Assembly: GCA_964458605.1 (NCBI GenBank) | Contig: CAYWLS010000001.1 | Coordinates: 372,001 to 436,000, forward strand | Length of the DNA stretch: 64,000 nucleotides | DNA from: JBBSNV01 sp964458605 | GTDB taxonomy: Bacteria; Pseudomonadota; Alphaproteobacteria; Reyranellales; JAQSWP01 | Reading direction: 5' to 3' | Shown here: positions 34,600-41,709 of the stretch, piece by piece | Position numbering within the stretch: position 1 is the first letter of the stretch | Layout of the letters: every line of letters begins with the position of its first letter | Made by a program: the position numbers and the translations under genes | Notes under the pieces: generated by a model | The model's input: the letters and a program-made list of their open reading frames with translations, nothing else | Told to the model about the DNA's origin: nothing | Databases searched by the model: none

Positions 34600-35707
34600 T
34601 CCGGTAGCGCGCGATCGCGTCCGGGTCGACCGCGACGCCCAGCCCCGGCGCCTGCGGTACGGCCATGGTGCCGTCGCGGGCGACAATGGCGTCGTGATGC
34701 GGGCTGGCTTCGAGGTCGCAAAAGAAGCGTTCGACCAGCATCGGACTGCCTTGCGCCGCCACGACATGGATGCTGGCGATCAGGCCGGGACCGAAATAGG
34801 GCGAGTGCGGCGCTACCGTCACTTCGTGGGCCTTGGCGAGTTGCAGCACCTCAAGCAGTCCCGTCACGCCGCCGATCTTGGTCACGCTGGGCTGGGCGTG
34901 GGCGACCGCGCCGGCGGCCAGCATATGGCGGAAGTCGGCCAGGGTGCTGGCGTTCTCGCCGGCGGCGATGGCGATGCCGGACTCCCGGCCGATCCGCGCC
35001 AGCCCGGCCCAGTCCTCCGGCGGCCAGAGCGGCTCCTCCAGCCACATCAGCTCGTGCGGCGCGAAGCTTCTGGCCATGGCCAGTGCGCCGTCCAGGGTGT
35101 GGGGGCAGTTGGTATCGACCATCAGGGCGAGGCGCGGCCCGATCGCGCGCCGGGCCGCCGCGACCATCGCTTCTTCGATCTCGTGCAGCTTGACGTGGCG
35201 ATAGCCTTGCTCGGCCGCGCGGGCGGCGTTTTCCGCCACCAGCCCGGGTTCGCCATAGCGCAGCAGGCTGGCATAGACCGGCGCCCGCTCGACGATCGTC
35301 CGGTCGCCGCGCAGTAACCGGTACAGAGGCTGGCCGCCGACCTGGCCGGCGATATCCCACAGCGCGATGTCGATACCCGACAGGGCAAACAGCATGGCGC
35401 CGGTGCGGCCGAAATTCTGCAATTGTTGCTGGACGCGAAAATTCAGCCGGGCGATGTCGGCCGGTTGGACGTCGCCGACATCCTGTCCGACGCAGAGCGG
35501 CGCTACGACGCTCTGCAGTGCGGCCAGGGTGGAGGGGATGGCGTTGTACCCGAATGCCTCGCCCCAGCCGACCGCCCCGTCGTCGGTTTCGACCCGCAAC
35601 AGCAGTGTATCCATCGTGTTCCAGGCCTGCCCGCCGATCACCGGATAGGCGCCGCCGTGACGGTAGGGCACGCGGAGCAGGACAGGCTCGATGCGTGCGA
35701 TCTTCAT
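34592..35707 (-). CDS. Enolase-superfamily enzyme (mandelate racemase/muconate lactonizing group), galactarolactone cycloisomerase-like
   Basis: A 371-residue enolase-superfamily protein. The start at 35707 (MKIARIEPVLLRVPY) is fixed by the capping-domain homology. Metal ligands and bases are visible in order: RHVKLHE, LALMVDTNCPHT, WLEEPLWPP, IAAGENAS, QPSVTKIGGVTG and APHSPYFGPG. Given the adjacent uronate dehydrogenase (10 bp upstream) it probably opens or cycloisomerises a sugar-acid lactone, as Gci does in Agrobacterium. A sugar-acid dehydratase is the alternative. Confidence 0.85.
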   Translation of the reverse strand: MKIARIEPVLLRVPYRHGGAYPVIGGQAWNTMDTLLLRVETDDGAVGWGEAFGYNAIPSTLAALQSVVAPLCVGQDVGDVQPADIARLNFRVQQQLQNFGRTGAMLFALSGIDIALWDIAGQVGGQPLYRLLRGDRTIVERAPVYASLLRYGEPGLVAENAARAAEQGYRHVKLHEIEEAMVAAARRAIGPRLALMVDTNCPHTLDGALAMARSFAPHELMWLEEPLWPPEDWAGLARIGRESGIAIAAGENASTLADFRHMLAAGAVAHAQPSVTKIGGVTGLLEVLQLAKAHEVTVAPHSPYFGPGLIASIHVVAAQGSPMLVERFFCDLEASPHHDAIVARDGTMAVPQAPGLGVAVDPDAIARYRIN

Positions 35708-35717
35708 CGCCGGCGTC

Positions 35718-36527
35718 TCAGCGCCTGTCGGCGTCGTATTCGAGGCTGCAGAAACTGCCGCCCTGGAAGCGGTCGCCGATCGGGTCGGGGGGCAGCTTGG
35801 CCTGGTCGGCCATGGCCTGCTGCAGGAAATCCTCGCTGACGCCGGTCGGGCGATAACCCAGGCGGTAGGCATTGGCGTTGTCCCACCAGCCGCGCGCATT
35901 GTCCGAGGCCCCGTACACGACCTCGTAGCGGATGTCGGGATGTTCCAGCCCGATGCGGATCAACTGCACCAGGTCCTCCGGCTTCAGCCAGATCGACAGG
36001 CGTCGCTGGTCGACCGGGCGGTCGTCGACATTGCCGATGCGGATCGACAGAACGCCCAGCCCGTGCTTGTGGGCATAGAGCGCACCCAGCCCTTCGCCGA
36101 ATACCTTGCTGACGCCATAGCGCGTGTCGGGCAGCGGGACCACGTCGGTGGGGATGGTGCGGGTCCGCTCGTAGAATCCGGCCGCGTGATTGGACGAGGC
36201 GAACACCACCCGCCTGACGCCGCATTGCCGTGCCGTCTCGAACAGATTGTAGCAGCCGACGATATTGGCCTGCAGGATCTGATCCCAGCTTCCTTCGACC
36301 GAATACCCGCCCAGATGCACGATGCCGTCGACACCGTCGACGGCATGGCGCAGGGCGTCGAGATCGGTCAGGTCGGCGGCGACGAATTCCTCGTCCGGCT
36401 GCAGGTCGTCGGGCCGTACCCGATCGCTGAGGCGGAAGGTCGGATAGAGGCCCTTCATCAGCTTGCGCAAGCGGCGGCCGACGCCGCCGGAGGCGCCGGT
36501 CAGCAGAACACGTTGCATCTGCCGCAT
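35718..36527 (-). CDS. udh: Uronate dehydrogenase
   Basis: A 269-residue extended SDR that oxidises galacturonate or glucuronate to the aldaro-lactone with NAD+. Motifs match Agrobacterium Udh: VLLTGASGGVG, GIVHLGGYSVEGSWDQIL, NIVGCYNLFE, VVFASSNHAAGFYER, the catalytic YGVSK, and GWWDNANAYRLGY, with the FQGGSF end. The product would feed the lactone isomerase and cycloisomerase genes beside it. A GAGGGAG site precedes ATG 36527. It lies 18 bp after the GntR gene and is probably co-transcribed with it. Confidence 0.9.
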   Translation of the reverse strand: MRQMQRVLLTGASGGVGRRLRKLMKGLYPTFRLSDRVRPDDLQPDEEFVAADLTDLDALRHAVDGVDGIVHLGGYSVEGSWDQILQANIVGCYNLFETARQCGVRRVVFASSNHAAGFYERTRTIPTDVVPLPDTRYGVSKVFGEGLGALYAHKHGLGVLSIRIGNVDDRPVDQRRLSIWLKPEDLVQLIRIGLEHPDIRYEVVYGASDNARGWWDNANAYRLGYRPTGVSEDFLQQAMADQAKLPPDPIGDRFQGGSFCSLEYDADRR

Positions 36528-36545
36528 GGGCCGCTCCCTCTGGTT

Positions 36546-37307
36546 CTAGCCGGACCGCTTCTTGCGGGAATCCTTGGCGAGGCTCTGGTATCGGGCGCGG
36601 CTGTTGATGAGGTGCCGGCGCATGGCCTGGCGCGCTTTTGCCGGATCGCCCGAGGCGATAGCCTGCTCGATGGCGCGATGCTCGCCCTGGATCCTGGCCA
36701 GATACTGGTTCTGCTGTTCGGCGCTGCCCATCGAGGTGCGCAGGGTCTGCCGCGGGATGATGAAGCGGCCGAGATACTCCAGAAAGCGCGCGAATTGCGG
36801 GTTGCCGGTCGCCTCGGCAATGGCGCGATGGAATGCGAAATCCTCGTCGACCGCCGCCTCGCCGCGGCCGATGGTGCGCTCCAGCGCGGCCAGCGCGCGG
36901 GCGATGCGCTGCTTGGCCGGCAGCGCGCCGCGCTCGGCCGCCAGACCGGCCGCCTCCACTTCCATCGACGTGCGCAGTTCCATCACGTCCAGCACCTCCT
37001 GCAGCGAGATGGCGCTGTCGTCGGCCAGGCGGAAAGGACGGCGCGCGGCATCGGTGGCGACGAACGCGCCGGCGCCCTGGCGGGTGATGACCAGCCCCTC
37101 GGCGCGCAGCGCGGCCACCGCCTCGCGCACCACGGTGCGGCTTACGCCCATCGCTGTTACCATCTCGTGTTCGGTCGGCAGGCGGGCGCCGGGCGCAAGC
37201 TGGCCGTTGCGGATTTGCGCGGCCAGCCGGGCCGCGATTTCCTGGGTCAGGTTGTGCGGCTTTTCGATGCGCTGCAGCACGGAATGTTTGTGGGCTCGGC
37301 TTGGCAA
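36546..37307 (-). CDS. GntR-family (FadR/FCD subfamily) transcriptional regulator
   Basis: A 253-residue regulator with an N-terminal winged helix (LPTEHEMVTAMGVSRTVVRE and RAEGLVITRQGAGAFV, about residues 43-85) and a C-terminal FCD domain (MELRTSMEVEAAGLAAERG, DFAFHRAIAEATGN, EHRAIEQAIASGD). It heads the udh operon and is divergent from the TRAP transporter genes, so it probably senses a hexuronate or its product and controls both. The 181-bp divergent region holds AT-rich sequence but no operator that I can assign with confidence. Confidence 0.9.
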   Translation of the reverse strand: MPSRAHKHSVLQRIEKPHNLTQEIAARLAAQIRNGQLAPGARLPTEHEMVTAMGVSRTVVREAVAALRAEGLVITRQGAGAFVATDAARRPFRLADDSAISLQEVLDVMELRTSMEVEAAGLAAERGALPAKQRIARALAALERTIGRGEAAVDEDFAFHRAIAEATGNPQFARFLEYLGRFIIPRQTLRTSMGSAEQQNQYLARIQGEHRAIEQAIASGDPAKARQAMRRHLINSRARYQSLAKDSRKKRSG

Positions 37308-37488
37308 GGGTTGCGTCGCGAATTAATATGGTTATCGTACAAGTTGAAATTGCATGTTGAAGTTACATGGACGTCCTGCGCGGGTCAACCGCAGGCGCGA
37401 GTCGAAGTCCGGTTTCAAGTCCAAGGTATGGCGCGCGGCCGGCGAACGGCAACGCGAATCGCAACGACGGTTCAATCGGGAGGAAGAC
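37308..37488. promoter_or_regulatory. Divergent promoter region between GntR and DctP genes
   Basis: The GntR-proximal half is AT-rich, with ATGGTTATCGTACAAG and two direct GTTGAA copies about 9 bp apart around 37340-37365. These are possible regulator contacts; no canonical FCD operator (TnGTnnnACnA) is present. A strong ribosome site GGGAGGAAG precedes dctP. Confidence 0.4.
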
Positions 37489-38499
37489 ATGATCACTCGG
37501 CGTGATGCGCTGCGGCTGGGGGCCGGCGCCTCGGCACTGGCCCTGGGCGGCGGCTTGCTCGGCGGCCGATCGGCGCGAGCTGCGGACAAGATGGTGTTCA
37601 AGGCGTCGGACGTGCATCCGGCCGGCTATCCCACGGTGGAAGCCGTGCTCGGCATGGGCAAGAAGCTGGAGAAGGCCACCGATGGCCGCCTCAGCGTGCA
37701 GATGTTCGCCTCCATGCAGTTGGGCGGGGAGAAGGAGGCGATCGAGCAGGCCCAGCTCGGCGCCATCCAGCTGGCGCGCGTCTCGGTCGGCGCGATCGGC
37801 CCGGTGATCCCCGATCTCAACGTGTTCAACCTGCCGTTCCTGTTCCGCGACACCGCGCATATGCAGAAGGTGATCGACGGCGAGGTCGGCAAGGACCTGC
37901 TCAACAAGGTGACGTCGAACGAGAAGATCGGCCTGGTCGGGCTGTGCTGGATGGATGCCGGCGCGCGCTCGATGTACAACACCAAAAAGGACATCAAGTC
38001 GATCGACGATCTCAAGGGCATGAAATTCCGGGTCATCGGCAACCCGATGTTCGTCGACATGATGAATGCGCTGGGCGGAAACGGCGTCGCCATGGGATAC
38101 GACCAGGTGTTCAACGCGCTGCAGACCGGCGTGGTCGATGGCGCGGAGAACAATCCGCCGAGCTACGTGTTCGACAATCACTATCAGGTGGCCAAGCACT
38201 TCACCTTGACCGAACACCTGATCGTGCCGGAAATCCTCGTGTTCTCGCGCAAGACGTGGCAGACGCTCAGCGCGGCCGACCAGGCGCTGGTGATGAAGCT
38301 GGGTGGCGAGGCCCAGCAGGAGGAGCGCACGCTCTGGCAGGCCAAGGAGAAGGAGGCCTTCGACAAGATGAAGGAGGCCAACATTCCGGTCATCCGGATC
38401 GCCGACAAGGCGCCGTTCCAGAACGCGGTCAAGCCGGTGTGGGACAAATACGGCGCCCAGTATGCCGATCTGGTCAAGCGCATCCAGGCGGTGAGCTGA
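37489..38499 (+). CDS. dctP: TRAP transporter solute-binding protein DctP
   Basis: A 336-residue periplasmic binding protein with a twin-arginine-like signal (MITRRDALRLGAGASALALG). It has the family segments QLGAIQLARVSVGAIG, LNVFNLPFLFRD, LKGMKFRVIGNPMFVDMMNA (with the conserved substrate-binding arginine) and FNALQTGVVDGAENNPPSY. TRAP binding proteins of this cluster type usually bind sugar acids such as galacturonate or glucuronate, which agrees with the neighbouring udh. Confidence 0.93.
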   Translation: MITRRDALRLGAGASALALGGGLLGGRSARAADKMVFKASDVHPAGYPTVEAVLGMGKKLEKATDGRLSVQMFASMQLGGEKEAIEQAQLGAIQLARVSVGAIGPVIPDLNVFNLPFLFRDTAHMQKVIDGEVGKDLLNKVTSNEKIGLVGLCWMDAGARSMYNTKKDIKSIDDLKGMKFRVIGNPMFVDMMNALGGNGVAMGYDQVFNALQTGVVDGAENNPPSYVFDNHYQVAKHFTLTEHLIVPEILVFSRKTWQTLSAADQALVMKLGGEAQQEERTLWQAKEKEAFDKMKEANIPVIRIADKAPFQNAVKPVWDKYGAQYADLVKRIQAVS

Positions 38500-38507
38500 C
38501 CCATCCC

Positions 38508-38532
38508 GGCGGCGCCACTGGCGCCGCCTTTT
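38508..38532 (+). terminator. Intercistronic hairpin with short T-run between dctP and dctQ
   Basis: GGCGGCGCC and GGCGCCGCC form a perfect 9-bp stem with a 3-base loop, followed by TTTT, 8 bp after the dctP stop. It should act as a partial terminator or 3' stabiliser, giving more binding protein than permease. Comparable hairpins follow the PotD-like and tctC genes. Confidence 0.75.
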
Positions 38533-38545
38533 CCTCCTGCCGGAG

Positions 38546-39058
38546 ATGTCGCCGATGGCTTTGCTGCTGCGCCGCGCCATGGACGGGCTCTATCTGCTCT
38601 GCGTGTTCCTGGCCGGCCTGTCGATGGTGGTGATTTCCCTGGTCATTCCGTTCGGCGTCTACCGGCGCTATGTCGTCAACAGCGCTGCGTCCTGGCCCGA
38701 ACCGATGTCGATCCTGCTGGCGATCGTCATTACGCTGCTCGGCGCGGCGGCCTGCTATCGCATGCGCGTCCACATGAAGGTCAGCCTGTTCGTCGAACTG
38801 CTTCCGCCGATCGGCCAGCGCCTCGTCAACACGCTGGCCGAATTGCTGGTCGGCGCGCTGGGCCTGTTCATGGCGATCTGGGGCGTGGCCCTGGTCGAGA
38901 CCACCTGGAACCAGGTCATCGCCGAGTTCCCGCTGCTGCGCACCGGCATCACATACCTGCCGATCCCGGTCGGCGGCGCCATTCTGGTGCTGTTCGTGAT
39001 CGAGCGGCTGCTGCTCGGACCGCCTGTCGATCCGATCGCTGCCGCTGCGGGACACTGA
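38546..39058 (+). CDS. dctQ: TRAP transporter small permease DctQ
   Basis: A 170-residue membrane protein with four hydrophobic segments, the usual DctQ layout; conserved features are the SWPEPMSILLAIVITLLGAA stretch and MRVHMKVSLFVELLP. A second ATG at 38555 has better spacing from GGAG and may be the true start. It is followed by dctM after one base. Confidence 0.88.
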   Translation: MSPMALLLRRAMDGLYLLCVFLAGLSMVVISLVIPFGVYRRYVVNSAASWPEPMSILLAIVITLLGAAACYRMRVHMKVSLFVELLPPIGQRLVNTLAELLVGALGLFMAIWGVALVETTWNQVIAEFPLLRTGITYLPIPVGGAILVLFVIERLLLGPPVDPIAAAAGH

Positions 39059-39059
39059 A

Positions 39060-40349
39060 ATGGATATCCTGATTCTGCTGGGCGTGCTGTTCGGCTGCTT
39101 CCTGATCGGCGTGCCGATCGCCTTTTCGCTGGGCATCGCCGCGATCGCCGGCGCGCTCTATGCCGGCATCCCGCTGGAGGCGGTGATGCTTCGCGTGTCG
39201 AGCGGCGTTTCGAGCTTCGCCCTGCTCACCATCCCGTTTTTCGTGCTGGCCGGCGCCATCATGGCCGAGGGCGGCATGGCGCGCCGGCTGGTGGCCTTCG
39301 CCAATGTGCTGATCGGGCTGGTGCGGCTGCGCGGCGGGCTGTCTCTGGTCAACGTGGTCGCCACCACGTTCATGAGCGGGATCTCCGGATCGTCGGTGGC
39401 GGACACCTCGGCGATCGGCTCGGTGATGATCCCGCAGATGGAAAAGGCGGGCTATCCGCGCGTGTTCGCCACCAATGTGACGATCAGCGCCTCGGTGCAG
39501 GGCATCCTGGTGCCGCCCAGCCACAACGCCGTGATCTATTCCCTGGCCACCGGCGGGTCGATCTCGATCATCTCGCTGTTCATGGCCGGCGTGGTGCCGG
39601 GAATCCTGCTGGCGCTGGCGATCATCGCGCTGTGCCTGGTCTATGCCTATCGCGACAAGCACCCGCGTGGCGCGATGGTGCCCTGGCGCGACGCGCTCAG
39701 GATGTCGATCGGCGCGTTCTGGGGCCTGGGCACCATCGTCATCATCATTGGCGGCATCCTGAGCGGCGTATTCAACGCCATCGAGGCTGGCGCCATCGCC
39801 TGCGTCTATGCCTTCATCGTCACCATGGTGATCTATCGCGACTATCGCTGGCGCGACCTGCCGCTGCTGGTGCATCGCACGGTGCGCACCGTGGCCATGG
39901 TGATGACCCTAATCGCCTTCGCTTCGGCGTTCGGCTACATGCTGGCGCTGATGCAGATGCCCACCAAGGTGACGGAATTCTTCCTCACCCTGTCGGGCGA
40001 CAAGCATGTCATCCTGATGCTGGTCAACGTGCTGCTGCTGGTTCTGGGCTGCCTGATGGACATGGCGCCGCTGATCCTGATCTGCACGCCGATCCTGCTG
40101 CCGGTGATGGTCAGCCTGGGCGTCAATCCGGTGCATTTCGGCCTGATCATGCTGCTCAACCTGGGCATCGGCCTGCTGACGCCTCCGGTCGGCTCGACGC
40201 TGTTCGTCGGCTGCGCCGTCGGCAACGTCACCATGGAGCAGGTGATGCGTAAGATCTGGCCGTTCTACGGCGTGATGTTCGCGGTGCTGATGCTGGTGAC
40301 CTACATTCCCGACATCACCCTGTGGCTGCCAAGGTTGATTGGCGTTTAA
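39060..40349 (+). CDS. dctM: TRAP transporter large permease DctM
   Basis: A 429-residue permease with about twelve hydrophobic segments. Signatures are SSFALLTIPFFVLAGAIMAE, FMSGISGSSVADTSAIGSVM, GILVPPSHNAVIYS, DMAPLILICTPILLPV and LLNLGIGLLTPPVGSTLFVG. It completes the sodium-dependent TRAP transporter. It is the last gene before an AT-rich gap that opens the accessory region. Confidence 0.93.
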   Translation: MDILILLGVLFGCFLIGVPIAFSLGIAAIAGALYAGIPLEAVMLRVSSGVSSFALLTIPFFVLAGAIMAEGGMARRLVAFANVLIGLVRLRGGLSLVNVVATTFMSGISGSSVADTSAIGSVMIPQMEKAGYPRVFATNVTISASVQGILVPPSHNAVIYSLATGGSISIISLFMAGVVPGILLALAIIALCLVYAYRDKHPRGAMVPWRDALRMSIGAFWGLGTIVIIIGGILSGVFNAIEAGAIACVYAFIVTMVIYRDYRWRDLPLLVHRTVRTVAMVMTLIAFASAFGYMLALMQMPTKVTEFFLTLSGDKHVILMLVNVLLLVLGCLMDMAPLILICTPILLPVMVSLGVNPVHFGLIMLLNLGIGLLTPPVGSTLFVGCAVGNVTMEQVMRKIWPFYGVMFAVLMLVTYIPDITLWLPRLIGV

Positions 40350-40624
40350 CTCTGCTGCCCATGTCTACGTCGCAAGTATCGGTCTGATATAATAAGATGC
40401 AAATAAAGACGAACTCTTGCGATTCGGTATGGAGTCCTACCGCGCTGATTTCTCAATGAATATATGTCAGTTTTGGAATAATCCGGAGTATGGAGTGACC
40501 GTCGGTAGACTGGAATATGGAGATCGATAATCAGCAAAAGATTTAATACTTTAGTCTTGTCGATGGGCATGGCGGCATGGGATGAATCCCATATTTGGCG
40601 ATCTTCGCCTGTGGGGGCAATGCA
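40350..40624. promoter_or_regulatory. AT-rich intergenic region upstream of the 40625 gene
   Basis: No gene is seen in these 275 bp. Base composition drops sharply to AT-rich compared with dctM. A consensus -10 box TATAAT lies at 40388-40393, without a good -35 box. A perfect palindrome is at 40577-40592. This region marks the left edge of the putative island 40.35-45.9 kb. Confidence 0.45.
40577..40592. promoter_or_regulatory. Perfect palindrome ATGGGAT-GA-ATCCCAT
   Basis: A 16-bp inverted repeat with 7-bp arms and a 2-base centre, ending 32 bp before the start codon at 40625. It has the size of a dimeric-regulator operator. The arms resemble the IclR-type palindrome at 4639-4656 (ATGGGA/TCCCAT), but the spacing differs by 2 bp, so a link is uncertain. 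Confidence 0.35.
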
Positions 40625-41626
40625 ATGCGTACCGATATTGAAACCAGTTTGAATTCTATTATGTCGGCCGCTTCTTCGCCTGCATTTCTGGCGGGTACGA
40701 ATTCAAGCAGTAACCAGATAGTTTTGCATGTCAAACGTGGGTTCGATACCGTCAAGGTTGGCCAGACGATTGCCGATGCGTTGAGTGCGGCTGGCTTGCC
40801 GTGCCGCGTGATCGTAAAGGCTCATAGCCTCGGCCAGCTGGCTTTTCCGAAGTCCCTAGAGAACTGGCTGCGCAGCTTCGAGATTGACGTGGCGCTTTAC
40901 GATCCGACGCTGGCATTCAGTCGAGCGCGAGCGCTGGTTGAGATGGCGCGGTCTGCCCGACAGGTGCTGGGCGCGAATGTTCGCGGTCTTTACTTCGACG
41001 CAACTCAGCGTGTCGCCTATGTTCTTGTCAGGGATTGTGACGCGTCCTTGGCGCGCGTACAGGCGGGCGGCCCGTTACACGATGCCTTGCACGCTGCAGC
41101 CGGTCGCTTCGCGGACGGTGATGCCAGAAGCGAGCTCGTCGTTCGTTTCGTCGAGCGGATCGACTCCCTGAATGTGGTGGCGATCGACAACCGATCCGCA
41201 GGCATTCGGCATGCGTTTACCCGTTGGGGGCGCCGCGTTGCGATTGTGGCCGCCGCAACCGCGGCGCTGGTGGCGATGTCGACGGGACTTGCCGCTGCCA
41301 AGTCGACAAGCGCGACAGCTTTGTTCAAGAAGGGAGGGCGGCCGAAGATGGCGCAGTCTGTCTCGGCCCCGTCGGACACGCACCAGTATGGCGTGCTGCC
41401 AGGACTATCCGTATTCGGCGATGGTGGTATTGCCAATGCCGGTTTCGCCGTATCCGGTTTGCGTCTGTTCTTCGACCACGAAGCATCCGCTCTGGCGCGA
41501 CACCAGCAGGTTGCGGAAGTGCAGATGCCGGAAATCAGGGTTTTCGGTCTGCAGATCAGGCCGCGGACAGGCGTTCCGGGCCAAGACCAGGACCAGTCGG
41601 GGGCCGGTCAGGCTGTCGGTTCATAG
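40625..41626 (+). CDS. Unrecognised protein with one membrane segment (333 aa)
   Basis: I do not recognise a family. Residues 1-200 look like a mixed alpha/beta cytoplasmic domain (QIVLHVKRGFDTVKVGQTIA, LENWLRSFEIDVALYDP, VRGLYFDATQRVAYVLVRDC). One hydrophobic helix follows at about 204-226 after WGRR, with an Ala/Ser-rich then Gly- and Gln-rich tail ending in QDQDQSGAGQAVGS. It precedes the radical SAM gene in the same direction, separated by a 17-bp perfect hairpin. Start at ATG 40625 after GGGGGC; an in-frame ATG at 40595 is possible. Codon usage is less GC-rich than in the flanking operons. Confidence 0.65.
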   Translation: MRTDIETSLNSIMSAASSPAFLAGTNSSSNQIVLHVKRGFDTVKVGQTIADALSAAGLPCRVIVKAHSLGQLAFPKSLENWLRSFEIDVALYDPTLAFSRARALVEMARSARQVLGANVRGLYFDATQRVAYVLVRDCDASLARVQAGGPLHDALHAAAGRFADGDARSELVVRFVERIDSLNVVAIDNRSAGIRHAFTRWGRRVAIVAAATAALVAMSTGLAAAKSTSATALFKKGGRPKMAQSVSAPSDTHQYGVLPGLSVFGDGGIANAGFAVSGLRLFFDHEASALARHQQVAEVQMPEIRVFGLQIRPRTGVPGQDQDQSGAGQAVGS

Positions 41627-41642
41627 TTCGGGGCGTTTAAAT

Positions 41643-41680
41643 GCCGAAAAGCAAGCCCAGTGGTGGGCTTGCTTTTCGGC
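41643..41680 (+). terminator. Perfect 17-bp hairpin between the membrane-protein and radical SAM genes
   Basis: GCCGAAAAGCAAGCCCA (41643-41659) and TGGGCTTGCTTTTCGGC (41664-41680) pair without mismatch around GTGG. The TTTT lies inside the 3' arm and no T-run follows, so this may be a terminator for the first gene, an attenuator, or a processing site. It lies 30 bp before the radical SAM start and overlaps an in-frame ATG at 41641 that is therefore an unlikely start. Confidence 0.7.
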
Positions 41681-41709
41681 CCCATCCAAATGTCCGCGAG
41701 AGGCGCGTA

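Noticed and set aside
37308..37488. A canonical FCD-GntR operator upstream of dctP
   Set aside because: Only loose sequence such as ATGGTTATCGTACAAG is present; no TnGTnnnACnA palindrome was found, so no site was called.
40346..40570. A short minus-strand reading frame in the AT-rich gap
   Set aside because: It has no ribosome site, no hydrophobic or conserved pattern and lies in sequence with promoter-like features; it is most likely chance.
41641..41709. Radical SAM gene starting at ATG 41641
   Set aside because: That ATG sits at the base of a perfect 17-bp hairpin without a ribosome site; ATG 41710 has AGAGG upstream and leads directly into the conserved N-terminal cysteine region.
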